Assembly: GCF_004336635.1 (NCBI RefSeq) | Contig: NZ_SJXH01000004.1 | Location: forward strand, 62,001-126,000 | Direction of reading: 5' to 3' | From: Acinetobacter sp. ANC 4862 | GTDB lineage: Bacteria > Pseudomonadota > Gammaproteobacteria > Pseudomonadales > Moraxellaceae | DNA length: 64,000 bases | Shown here: one piece after another, positions 37,096 through 45,626 of the stretch | Position numbering within the stretch: the stretch's first letter is position 1 | Layout of the letters: every line of letters begins with the position of its first letter | The notes under the pieces: generated by a model | Databases searched by the model: none | What the model was told of the DNA's origin: nothing | What the model saw: only the letters and a program-made list of their open reading frames with translations | Program-made: the position numbers and the translations under genes

Positions 37096-38094
37096 TTAAT
37101 TCAAGAACATCTCGTGACTATACAGCACTTCACTGCCATTCCAGTAGATATATCCCTTTTCAATCAACTCCTTAAGCAACAATCTGACATCAGATTTCGG
37201 GAACATTTGCTCCAGCAAATCCCTCAAGGCATAAATATCTTTCGGCTTGTCCGATTTTAATTCACGCAATTTACGCGCAACAATGACCTGAACCGGATCG
37301 ATTTTAGAGAAGTTTTTAAATAAATCTTTTTGCGCATGATGAATGGGATCTGAATGTTCCAGTTCTTCATCTGAGGAAGATTCTGTCTGTAGTTGAGCAA
37401 AAATTGGAGAAATGTTGGGTGCTGTTTCCAAAGGCGTTGCTTGCTCTAAATCAAGTTGCGTCCATTGTTTTAATAGCTTTTTACGGAAGTTAATTTGCTC
37501 ATCATAACGTTTCACAATTTTTAGATTAATCAGTAAAGCAATCAGCTGCTGTGCTTGATCAGTTTCAACTTGCAAAATGTTACTGATCGAGTTTTTGAGT
37601 TTCTCAATCGAGTTCGGTTTGCCCTTCATTTTACCCAAGGCATCGCAATATTTTTTAACCAACAACAACTCTGGTTTTTGCTTAATGGTTTCAACACTTG
37701 GAAGTTTATATTTTGAATTTAAACAAGGTGCTTCTGGCTGAATTTGAATCAAGTGACAGTTCATGTCTGAGGATTGCATCATCTCAATCAGGATTTCACT
37801 GCTTGGCATGGCAGAAATGACTTCAATCGTCGTGTCAGGTTCTAACAATGCAATCAGTTGCCCAACCACCACCGCATATTCAAATTCTTTGTGATCGACC
37901 TCGGCAGTTTCTAAGATCACCACTTGTCCACTACTCACCCAACCTGAAAACTCGGTTAAATCTTCAAGTGAGTATTCAAACTTTCCTTGGCAGTTAAATA
38001 AGTAAATTACAGCGTAGTGTTGAATAATCTCACGCAACAGTTGTGCGTTAGGCATATTCTTTTCAAGATCAAGAAGAACGACTTTGTTGGACAT
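37096..38094 (-). CDS. Paralogue of the NYN/PIN-like protein with degenerate active site
   Basis: The 332-residue protein has the same layout as the downstream gene: an N-terminal NYN-like domain (LLDLEK, then EVDHKEFEYAVVVGQL) and C-terminal modules, one reading VKKYCDALGKMKGKPNSIEKLKNSI and one reading KLRELKSDKPKDIYALRDLLEQMF...SEVLYS. The counterpart of Asp71 is Glu and the counterpart of Asp98 is lost (ISAMPSSEI replaces MSNDKKF), so catalysis is doubtful. This start follows TTGAGATT; a TTG at 38109 would add five residues and is less likely. It precedes its paralogue by 21 bases, so the two are co-transcribed and probably work together. Confidence 0.6.
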   Translation of the reverse strand: MSNKVVLLDLEKNMPNAQLLREIIQHYAVIYLFNCQGKFEYSLEDLTEFSGWVSSGQVVILETAEVDHKEFEYAVVVGQLIALLEPDTTIEVISAMPSSEILIEMMQSSDMNCHLIQIQPEAPCLNSKYKLPSVETIKQKPELLLVKKYCDALGKMKGKPNSIEKLKNSISNILQVETDQAQQLIALLINLKIVKRYDEQINFRKKLLKQWTQLDLEQATPLETAPNISPIFAQLQTESSSDEELEHSDPIHHAQKDLFKNFSKIDPVQVIVARKLRELKSDKPKDIYALRDLLEQMFPKSDVRLLLKELIEKGYIYWNGSEVLYSHEMFLN

Positions 38095-38192
38095 AATCTC
38101 AATAGACAAGTAAGCAAACTTTGAGCACGCATTAGAACGAGCCGGGATGAAAAGGTCAAATCAATTCAGCAAAAAGACCGGTGAAGATTGAC

Positions 38193-38438
38193 TCAATAAT
38201 GCGGTGGTCGATTGGTCATTGGATCAAAAGCGGCAATTCCATCGGATAAATCGGAAGACTCAATGCGTTGATACAAAAACTGCATTTGTTTTTTCAAATC
38301 AGCGATTTCGGCATGTTGCAGAGACACCTGTTCATTTAATTGTTCAACTAAATCATCTAAAAATGTAATTCGCACTTGCAAATCTTCTATGGGTGCGGAA
38401 AATGACGCCTGATCATTAAGATTTTTTTGTTTAGTCAT
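38193..38438 (-). CDS. slyX: SlyX-like protein
   Basis: The 81-residue protein has a heptad-patterned coiled coil (LQVRITFLDDLVEQLNEQVSLQHAEIADLKKQMQFLYQRI) and ends in TNRPPHY, the typical SlyX tail. SlyX is a small coiled-coil protein first described next to slyD; its role is unknown. Its ATG overlaps the upstream region of uup on the plus strand, so the two are divergent with almost no gap. Confidence 0.85.
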   Translation of the reverse strand: MTKQKNLNDQASFSAPIEDLQVRITFLDDLVEQLNEQVSLQHAEIADLKKQMQFLYQRIESSDLSDGIAAFDPMTNRPPHY

Positions 38439-38471
38439 TTTAAGTCCTCATTTTGGATTTCAGGAAACAGT

Positions 38472-40367
38472 ATGGCCTATATTACGTTAAGGGATGTCCA
38501 ACTCGCATTTGGCGGACCTTCCCTGCTCGACGGCGCGAACTTCAATTTGGAACGCGGTGAACGAGTTTGTTTGATTGGCCGTAACGGTGAAGGTAAGTCT
38601 ACTTTACTTAAACTCATTGAGGGAAGTTTACTGCCAGATCGTGGTGAAGTTTCTATACAAAATGGCATCACCATTTCCATGCTTGCTCAAGATGTACCCA
38701 TGGATTCCGGTAAAGTTGCAGATATCGTGGCTGATGGCGCAGGTGAAGCAGCAGCGGTACTGAAAGCCTATCACGAAGCCAGTGATGCTTGTGTACTCGG
38801 TGATATGGAAGCCTGCGACCGCATGGGTAACCTGCAGCACAAACTCGATCAGGTCGATGGCTGGGCTTTGGAAACCAAAGTAAATTCTATTTTAAGCAAA
38901 ATGGGTTTAGATCCGGATGCCGATTTATCCGATTTATCCGGTGGTCGTAAACGTCGTGTCCTATTAGCACGCGCCCTACTCACTCAACCCGATGTACTTT
39001 TACTCGACGAACCGACCAACCACTTGGATGTTGAAAGTATTGAATGGTTAGAAAAATTCCTGCTCGATCAAAATAATTTAACCTTATTATTTATTTCGCA
39101 TGACCGTTCATTTGTCGACAGCATTGCAACGCGTATTGTCGAACTCGATCGCGGTACTTTGCGTAGCTATGAAGGTAACTATTCACGTTATCTTGACCTT
39201 AAAGCGCAGCAAATGGAAGCGGAAGAAAAGCAAAATGCGTTGTTCGATAAACGTTTAGCTGAAGAAGAAGTCTGGATTCGCCAAGGAATTAAAGCGCGTC
39301 GTACCCGTAACGAAGGTCGTGTACGTGCGCTGAAAGATTTACGTGAAGAATCTAAAGCACGTCGCTCGCAACAGGGCAAAGTGAGTATGGCAACGCAAGA
39401 AGCCAATCGTTCTGGTAAGCTCGTCTTTGATATTGAACATTTAAGTGTTGCTTTTGGCAATCAAGAACCGATCATCAAAGATTTCTCTGCCTTGGTGCTT
39501 CGTGGCGACCGCATTGGCTTGGTTGGCGACAATGGTGTGGGTAAAACAACACTGATCAAAGCCATTCTGGGTGAGATTGAACATGGCGGTACAGTAAAAA
39601 CGGGTACCCAGCTTGAAGTGGCTTATTTCGACCAGCTGCGTAATGCACTTGATTTAGAGAAATCGGTTAAAGATAACGTTTCTGAAGGTTCGGACTTTGT
39701 CGATGTCAACGGTGGCCGTCGTCATATCTACAGTTATCTTCAAGATTTCCTGTTCTCACCTGAACGTGCCCGTACGCCGGTAAAAGCATTGTCTGGTGGT
39801 GAACGCAACCGTATTCTGTTGGCAAAACTGTTACTTAAACCATCCAATCTAATCGTTATGGATGAGCCAACCAATGACTTGGATATGGTGACCCTTGAGC
39901 TCTTGGAAGAAATGCTCGGTGGTTATAAGGGTACATTACTTTTGATCTCGCATGACCGTGCATTCATGGACAATGTGGTCACGTCGACTTGGGTATTTGA
40001 TGGTAAAGGTAACATTGATGAATACATCGGTGGTTATCAGGACTATCTGGAACAACGCCCTGACCAAACTGCTGTAGATCAGAAAAGTGATGTGAAAAAA
40101 GCCATTGCTAAAGCGGAAGCAGCTGCGCCGAAAAAAGTAAAGTTGAGCTATAAAGATCAGCGTGCTTTAGAACAGTTACCGGCTGAAATTGAAGCCTTAG
40201 AGAAAGAACAAGCAGAGCTGAATGAGCAGCTTGCAGATGGCTCTTTATTTGTTAAAGATGCCGATGCAGCCGCTCAAGCATCACAACGTTTAGCCGAAAT
40301 TGACGAGCTATTGCTTGAAAAATTAGAACGTTGGGATGAATTAGAGAACCTGACCCAAGGTAACTAA
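38472..40367 (+). CDS. uup: ABC-F family ATPase Uup
   Basis: This cytoplasmic ATPase has two tandem ATP-binding cassettes and no membrane domain. The protein is 631 residues. The first cassette has Walker A GRNGEGKST and signature LSGGRKRRVLLARAL; the second has GDNGVGKTT and LSGGERNRILLAKLL. A charged linker (about 235-310) joins them, and a C-terminal coiled coil (LPAEIEALEKEQAELNEQL) is the Uup hallmark. Uup affects transposon excision and ribosome or replication-related functions. An upstream in-frame ATG at 38427 would overlap slyX and is not used; AGGA lies before the ATG chosen. Confidence 0.94.
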   Translation: MAYITLRDVQLAFGGPSLLDGANFNLERGERVCLIGRNGEGKSTLLKLIEGSLLPDRGEVSIQNGITISMLAQDVPMDSGKVADIVADGAGEAAAVLKAYHEASDACVLGDMEACDRMGNLQHKLDQVDGWALETKVNSILSKMGLDPDADLSDLSGGRKRRVLLARALLTQPDVLLLDEPTNHLDVESIEWLEKFLLDQNNLTLLFISHDRSFVDSIATRIVELDRGTLRSYEGNYSRYLDLKAQQMEAEEKQNALFDKRLAEEEVWIRQGIKARRTRNEGRVRALKDLREESKARRSQQGKVSMATQEANRSGKLVFDIEHLSVAFGNQEPIIKDFSALVLRGDRIGLVGDNGVGKTTLIKAILGEIEHGGTVKTGTQLEVAYFDQLRNALDLEKSVKDNVSEGSDFVDVNGGRRHIYSYLQDFLFSPERARTPVKALSGGERNRILLAKLLLKPSNLIVMDEPTNDLDMVTLELLEEMLGGYKGTLLLISHDRAFMDNVVTSTWVFDGKGNIDEYIGGYQDYLEQRPDQTAVDQKSDVKKAIAKAEAAAPKKVKLSYKDQRALEQLPAEIEALEKEQAELNEQLADGSLFVKDADAAAQASQRLAEIDELLLEKLERWDELENLTQGN

Positions 40368-40381
40368 TTTAGCCGCGCTAT

Positions 40382-40419
40382 AAAAGCACCTGTAAAGTAT
40401 TTTGCAGGTGCTTTTTTAT
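40382..40419 (+). terminator. uup terminator
   Basis: AAAAGCACCTG...CAGGTGCTTTTTT forms a strong hairpin 15 bases after uup, with a T run. Confidence 0.9.
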
Positions 40420-40473
40420 TTACAAAATAACTTCATGTTAAACTGCAGATAATTTTTGGTATAAACGGTCATT

Positions 40474-41409
40474 ATGAGTAAAAAGCCAGACTACAAACCG
40501 GGTGAGTTTCAATGGTCTTTCCTGCTGCCTCAATATTGGGGCATTTGGATTGGAATCATATTTTTAATGATTCTGGCAATTTTACCGTGGGCTATTCAGC
40601 ACCGTTTAGCCACCTTTATTGGCAATCTGGCGTTCAACAAACTGAAATCCCGCCGTAAAACCACAGTACGTAATCTGGAAGTCTGTTTTCCTGAATGGAC
40701 AGCCGAACAAGTTCAGGACAATGCCCGACAAGTTTTTGTCGACCAAATGATCGGGATTTTTGAAACTTTAAATGCGTGGTATTGCCCGCAGTGGTTTAAA
40801 GGTCGTGTCAGTATTGAAGGCTTAGAACATCTCCAAAAAGCACAAGCTGAGGGCAAAGGGGTTTTACTGTTAGGCACGCATTCAACATTACTCGATGCCG
40901 GTGGTTATTTATGTGCTCAATATTTTGAGCCCGATGTGGTTTATCGTCCGCAGAATAATCCACTGCTGGATATGCTGATCTACCGCTGCCGGGCCACCAT
41001 TTATGCCCATCAGATTGACCATGATGATATGCGTGGCTTGATTCGTCATTTAAAAAATGGGCGTGCGATTTGGTACAGTCCCGATCAAGACTATGGCCTC
41101 AAACAAGGCGTAATGGCACCCTTTTTTGGTGTGCCTGCTGCAACGGTCACTGCACATCGTCGTTTGATTAAAATGTCAAAAGCTGTAGCGATTCCGCTAT
41201 ATTTCTACCGTGATGGCGATATTACCAATCCTCAATACAAAGTCTTAATTGAAGCACCGGTAGAAAATCTACCGAGCGAAGATGAAGTCAATGATGCCAC
41301 TCGCGTCAACAAGATCATTGAAAATCAGCTGCGGATCGCACCCACTCAATATATGTGGTTTCACCGTCGCTTTAAAACTCGCCCTGAAGGCTATGACGAG
41401 ATTTATTAA
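40474..41409 (+). CDS. lpxL: Lipid A biosynthesis acyltransferase (LpxL/HtrB family)
   Basis: This enzyme adds a secondary acyl chain to lipid A at the cytoplasmic face of the inner membrane. The protein is 311 residues with one N-terminal membrane helix (about 22-40). The HX4D catalytic motif is HSTLLD (His136 to Asp141), followed by VVYRPQNNPLLDML and IWYSPDQDYGLKQGVMAPFFGVPAATVTA, which are typical of the family. Acinetobacter has LpxL and LpxM, and I cannot separate them firmly by eye. Its neighbour is an LpsB-type glycosyltransferase, which fits a lipooligosaccharide cluster. Confidence 0.85.
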   Translation: MSKKPDYKPGEFQWSFLLPQYWGIWIGIIFLMILAILPWAIQHRLATFIGNLAFNKLKSRRKTTVRNLEVCFPEWTAEQVQDNARQVFVDQMIGIFETLNAWYCPQWFKGRVSIEGLEHLQKAQAEGKGVLLLGTHSTLLDAGGYLCAQYFEPDVVYRPQNNPLLDMLIYRCRATIYAHQIDHDDMRGLIRHLKNGRAIWYSPDQDYGLKQGVMAPFFGVPAATVTAHRRLIKMSKAVAIPLYFYRDGDITNPQYKVLIEAPVENLPSEDEVNDATRVNKIIENQLRIAPTQYMWFHRRFKTRPEGYDEIY

Positions 41410-41445
41410 TCAATCCCACCCTTTAAAATAATGAAGATAACATCC

Positions 41446-42552
41446 ATGAAAATTATGCAGCTTCTTCCTGAATTGAACAGTGGTGGTGTTGAACGTGGCA
41501 CACTGGAAATTGCACGTACACTTGTTGCTGACGGTCACGAATCTTTGGTGGTTTCAAATGGTGGACGTCTGGTTACACAACTTGAAGCGGAAGGTTCACA
41601 ACACCTCACTTTAGCCATTCATAAAAAATCTTTATCCAGTCTTTGGCAAATACGCCCTTTGCGTGATTTGATTGAACAGCACCAACCCGACATTCTGCAT
41701 GTTCGTTCACGCGTACCTGCATGGCTGACTCATTTTGCATTAAAAGGAATACCGGCAGATCAACGCCCCCATCTCATTTCAACTGTGCACGGCTTTTATT
41801 CAACCAATCGTTATAGTGCCATCATGACCCAAGCGGAAAAAGTCATTGCCGTCTCTGACAGTGTGGTGAAATACATTACCGAACATTATAAAAACTGTCC
41901 GCCTGAAAATATCGTACGCATTTATCGTGGTATTTCGCCTCAAGAGTTTCCTCACGGCTATCAACCTTCTGCACAATGGATCAATCAAACGCTTAAAGAT
42001 TTCCCTCAACTGGAAAACAAGTTTTTAGTCTGCCTTCCCGGACGTATTACCCGTTTAAAAGGTCATGAAACTTTAATTGAATTAATGGAACAGCTTCAAA
42101 ACCAGTATCCAAATCTGCATGCTGTAGTGGTGGGTGGAGCTGACCCGAAAAAAGCAGCTTACTTAAAAGAAATGCAGGACAACATTCAAAGCAAAGGTTT
42201 AAGCGAAAAAATCACTTTTGTCGGTCATCGTTCGGATATTCGTGAGTGGTTGGCATTTAGTGATATCGTTATTTCTCTTTCAAATCAGGCGGAAACTTTT
42301 GGTCGTACTGCATTAGAAGCATTATCCGTGGGTACACCCGTGATTGGCTGGAACCGTGGCGGTGTTGCAGAAATTCTATCCAATGTTTATCCGCAAGGTT
42401 TAATTGATGTTGATGATCAATCTGCACTATTAAATGCCATAAAGCAGCATATTGAACAGCTTCAAGAAGTTGAGCCAGTCACGATGTTTAGCTTAAAAGA
42501 GATGTGTGATCAGACCATTGCTTTATATAAACAGGTTCTAAGTTTAGATTGA
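41446..42552 (+). CDS. lpsB: Lipooligosaccharide core glycosyltransferase (GT4 family, LpsB type)
   Basis: The 368-residue GT-B glycosyltransferase begins MKIMQLLPELNSGGVERGTLE, with the glycine-rich GGVERG typical of family 4. It has HVRSRVPAWLTHFAL in the N-terminal half, and LVCLPGRITRLKGHETLI, the GRITxxKG donor-site signature, in the second half. The acceptor/donor cleft motif SNQAETFGRTALEALSVGTPVIG closes it. This closely fits the Acinetobacter LpsB core glycosyltransferase. An ATG fifteen bases upstream gives an extra five residues. It is co-transcribed with lpxL. Confidence 0.85.
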   Translation: MKIMQLLPELNSGGVERGTLEIARTLVADGHESLVVSNGGRLVTQLEAEGSQHLTLAIHKKSLSSLWQIRPLRDLIEQHQPDILHVRSRVPAWLTHFALKGIPADQRPHLISTVHGFYSTNRYSAIMTQAEKVIAVSDSVVKYITEHYKNCPPENIVRIYRGISPQEFPHGYQPSAQWINQTLKDFPQLENKFLVCLPGRITRLKGHETLIELMEQLQNQYPNLHAVVVGGADPKKAAYLKEMQDNIQSKGLSEKITFVGHRSDIREWLAFSDIVISLSNQAETFGRTALEALSVGTPVIGWNRGGVAEILSNVYPQGLIDVDDQSALLNAIKQHIEQLQEVEPVTMFSLKEMCDQTIALYKQVLSLD

Positions 42553-43040
42553 ATTTGTTCAACCCAACTTATAGATGATGTCTTCGTGACATACAAAAAT
42601 AGGTTGGGCATAAAAAGATAGACTTAAATTTATCATCTAAAAATGATCAATGTTCTCTTCCTGCATAGATCTACATCGGCTCAGTCTGTCCTGCTCGAAC
42701 AAAACCTATTGATTCATATAGTTTTAAGTTATTGAAATTTGGATAAATACATAGCTAAATTTTATTTTTAAGATCTTCTATAAAAGCATAACCCGAGTTC
42801 TGCATCCTGCAAAACTCGGGTGGATAAGGTTGTGCTTTTCAAATCATATTTTTATTATATTCGTGCTATCCATTGCTGCATCATATCCATGATGACTCAC
42901 CATCAGCCCAACATCGTCTTCCATAATGGGATTTTCCTTTCCCCACTCCTTGGCTGATGAGTCTAGATTAAACAGAAATGGAAAAAAGAACTATTCGCAA
43001 TTAACCTAAATCAATGTAAGCCATTTCGTACACTTTTCCT
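42553..43040. other. Gene-poor region after lpsB
   Basis: Two hairpins stand out: CCCAACTTAT (42563-42572) with ATAGGTTGGG (42599-42608), and ACCCGAGTT-C-TGCA...TGCA-A-AACTCGGGT (42791-42821), a 13-bp stem with one mismatch. On the minus strand 42844-42924 an open frame of 26 codons starts at ATG after AAGGA and extends upstream for 17 more codons. It ends in a protein-like tail (GYDAAMDSTNIIKI). It may be a small gene or the end of a decayed one. Otherwise nothing is seen. Confidence 0.4.
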
Positions 43041-44183
43041 TTAATTGCCTTGAGGTACTTTTGGGTCATTTTTATAGTCCTGTGCAATTTCATCAGTCAC
43101 TAATTTTTCTTCTTTTTCTGCTTTTTCAATGCCTTCCTGAATCGCTTCGTGTGCTTCCTGTTCATCTGCATCGGTTTGTTCCAACTCGTCTTGGACTTGC
43201 TCAAAAACACGACTGGTTTGCAAGACTACATACACTGGAAAATGATCCGATCCAATATGAGGTAAACGCTGCATTTTTACCAAGGCAAAATCGGTACTAT
43301 GAAAGATATGATCCAGTGACCAGCGTAACAATGGATAATCTGCATGGAAAGTATTGACGAAATGCCGCCCTACTCGTGGGTCTAACAGTCCGCTAATCCG
43401 CTGAAATAACCGTGTTGTGCGTGACCATGCCACATCATTCAAATCTCCCATCACAATACAGCTTTCATCCAAATCCTTGATTTGATCTCCGACAATTAAA
43501 AGCTCGGCATCTCGGAGGGTGGAATCTTTGGCTTCTGTTGGGCTAGGCGGTTTAGGGTGCAAGCAATAGAGTTGTACAGGTTGGCCTGAAGGTAAAATCA
43601 CCGTGGTATGAATAGAAGGAATTTCATCACTTAAAATGAATTTGACTTCGGTATCTTTCAACTCAAGATGGCTATACAGATGCATACCATACAAATTATC
43701 CAACGGTACCGGCACACGATATGGATAATCTTTTTCAATCACTGCAAGTGCATTTTGCCAGGTTTGATCTGATTCTAATGTTAGGATCAAATCAGGTTGA
43801 TGTTTTTGAATCTGTTCAATCAACAAGTGGTATTTATCATTTGTAGTCAATACATTGCAAACAATCAAAGAGATTTGCTTCTCTGGATTGAGCTGATTCT
43901 TGCGAACTTTTTTGACCTGCTTTTTCCAGATAAAAGTATAAGGCAGCACCATTTTCAGTTGATAAGCCAGCGCCGCAATCAACGCAATCAAGATAATTTG
44001 ACGCCATAAATCCCAGGGCTGATCCCAAACCAATAACAGGACAAAAGCAATCAGTCCCAAAACTAAAATTTGCAAACGTGGAAAATCAGCACCTCGAATC
44101 CACCATTCATCTCGTGGAATCAATGACCAAAATGTCAGCCATACGACAAAAACTGAAATTAACTCCACCCAAATCATAAGCAT
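43041..44183 (-). CDS. Membrane-anchored endonuclease/exonuclease/phosphatase-family protein
   Basis: The 380-residue protein has three N-terminal membrane helices (about 5-22, 37-53 and 61-84). The EEP domain follows on one side of the membrane: SLIVCNVLTTNDK, ILTLESDQTW (catalytic Glu), CIVMGDLNDVAWS (Asp and Asn) and LDHIF...GSDHFPVYVVL (Asp-His pair). A glutamate-rich tail (ELEQTDADEQEAHEA) closes it. The substrate is unknown; family members cleave phosphodiesters in nucleic acids, lipids or inositides. It is divergent from asd, with about 180 bases between. Confidence 0.85.
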   Translation of the reverse strand: MLMIWVELISVFVVWLTFWSLIPRDEWWIRGADFPRLQILVLGLIAFVLLLVWDQPWDLWRQIILIALIAALAYQLKMVLPYTFIWKKQVKKVRKNQLNPEKQISLIVCNVLTTNDKYHLLIEQIQKHQPDLILTLESDQTWQNALAVIEKDYPYRVPVPLDNLYGMHLYSHLELKDTEVKFILSDEIPSIHTTVILPSGQPVQLYCLHPKPPSPTEAKDSTLRDAELLIVGDQIKDLDESCIVMGDLNDVAWSRTTRLFQRISGLLDPRVGRHFVNTFHADYPLLRWSLDHIFHSTDFALVKMQRLPHIGSDHFPVYVVLQTSRVFEQVQDELEQTDADEQEAHEAIQEGIEKAEKEEKLVTDEIAQDYKNDPKVPQGN

Positions 44184-44364
44184 CTGCTCTTTGATCGCTT
44201 TTAGTTTTTCTATGATGAAATAACTTTATCAATTTTGTATTTAACATAAACAAGATATTTCGCTCAATAATATTGATGTTTTCATTGTGTAGTACTTGCA
44301 GTTGTGGGCGCTTTTGATACACTCAAGCCCCCTTTTATTTTTTTACGCACCGAGGCAAAGTGAC

Positions 44365-45483
44365 ATGAAAGTAGGTCTGGTCGGTTGGCGCGGGATGGTT
44401 GGTTCTGTCCTCATGCAACGTATGGTTGAAGAGAATGATTTTGCTCACTTTGAGCCATTCTATTTTTCTACCAGTAATGCTGGTGGTGAAGCCCCTGCGT
44501 TTGGTGGTAAGACTGCCCCAGCACTTATGGATGCATCAGACATTAGCAGTCTGAAGCAAATGGATGTCATTATTACCTGCCAAGGTGGTGACTACACTTC
44601 TGAAGTTTTCCCTAAACTCAAAGCGGAAAACTGGAACGGTTACTGGATTGATGCGGCATCTACCCTGCGTATGGAGGATGAAGCCATCATCGTACTTGAT
44701 CCCGTCAACATGAACGTGATTAAAGATGGTTTAGTCAATGGTACTAAAACATTTGTGGGCGGTAACTGTACCGTTTCATTGATGTTGATGAGCATGGGCG
44801 CACTTTACCAAAACAATCTGGTTGAGTGGATGACTGCCATGACGTATCAGGCCGCATCTGGTGCGGGCGCACAAAACATGCGTGAGCTGATCACAGGTAT
44901 GGGTTATTTATATAACAATACCAAAGACTTGTTAGATGACCCACGTTCACCAATTTTAGACATTGACTCTAAAATTGCATCCTTACAACGTGGTGAAGGC
45001 TTCCCTGCTGCCAACTTCGGTGTGCCTCTAGCCGGTTCTTTGATTCCATATATCGACAAACAGCTCGACAATGGTCAATCAAAAGAAGAGTGGAAAGCGC
45101 AAGTTGAAACCAACAAGATTTTAGGCAACCAACAAATCGTGCCGATTGATGGTCATTGTGTTCGTATTGGCGCAATGCGTTGTCACTCTCAAGCTTTAAC
45201 TTTAAAGCTTAAGAAAGACGTACCTTTGGATGAAATTGAAGACATGATTCGTCAATCTAATCCATGGGCGAAAGTGGTTCCAAATACCCGTGAAGCATCG
45301 ATGACGGACCTGACTCCTGTAGCCGTTACTGGTACATTGTCTGTTCCTGTGGGTCGTTTGCGTAAATTAAACATGGGTAAAGAATACCTGGGCGCGTTCA
45401 CTGTCGGTGACCAGTTGCTTTGGGGTGCTGCAGAGCCTTTACGTCGTATGCTTCGCATCTTAATTGAATATAAAAACGCTTAA
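44365..45483 (+). CDS. asd: Aspartate-semialdehyde dehydrogenase
   Basis: Asd reduces beta-aspartyl phosphate to aspartate semialdehyde, at the branch to lysine, diaminopimelate, threonine and methionine. The protein is 372 residues. It shows [15 protein letters not shown] (NADP-binding GxxGxVG), [22 protein letters not shown] with the catalytic cysteine, and [19 protein letters not shown] containing a catalytic histidine. An in-frame upstream start at 44296 would add 23 residues and is not conserved. In P. aeruginosa the same order, asd then fimV then truA, is found. Confidence 0.97.
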   Translation: MKVGLVGWRGMVGSVLMQRMVEENDFAHFEPFYFSTSNAGGEAPAFGGKTAPALMDASDISSLKQMDVIITCQGGDYTSEVFPKLKAENWNGYWIDAASTLRMEDEAIIVLDPVNMNVIKDGLVNGTKTFVGGNCTVSLMLMSMGALYQNNLVEWMTAMTYQAASGAGAQNMRELITGMGYLYNNTKDLLDDPRSPILDIDSKIASLQRGEGFPAANFGVPLAGSLIPYIDKQLDNGQSKEEWKAQVETNKILGNQQIVPIDGHCVRIGAMRCHSQALTLKLKKDVPLDEIEDMIRQSNPWAKVVPNTREASMTDLTPVAVTGTLSVPVGRLRKLNMGKEYLGAFTVGDQLLWGAAEPLRRMLRILIEYKNA

Positions 45484-45502
45484 TTTCCAAAGTTAAGAAA
45501 AT

Positions 45503-45536
45503 AAAAAGTCGGTCACAATTGATCGGCTTTTTTTAT
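45503..45536 (+). terminator. asd terminator
   Basis: AAAAAGTCGGTC-ACAATT-GATCGGCTTTTTTT: a stem containing G-U pairs, followed by a T run. Confidence 0.75.
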
Positions 45537-45626
45537 GTATCCTTTATGTTACTATTTTACAATACTTCAACATCTCGTTAATCTACAACTTTCGCAATGC
45601 GATACAAGACCGAGCTAAAAATTAAG

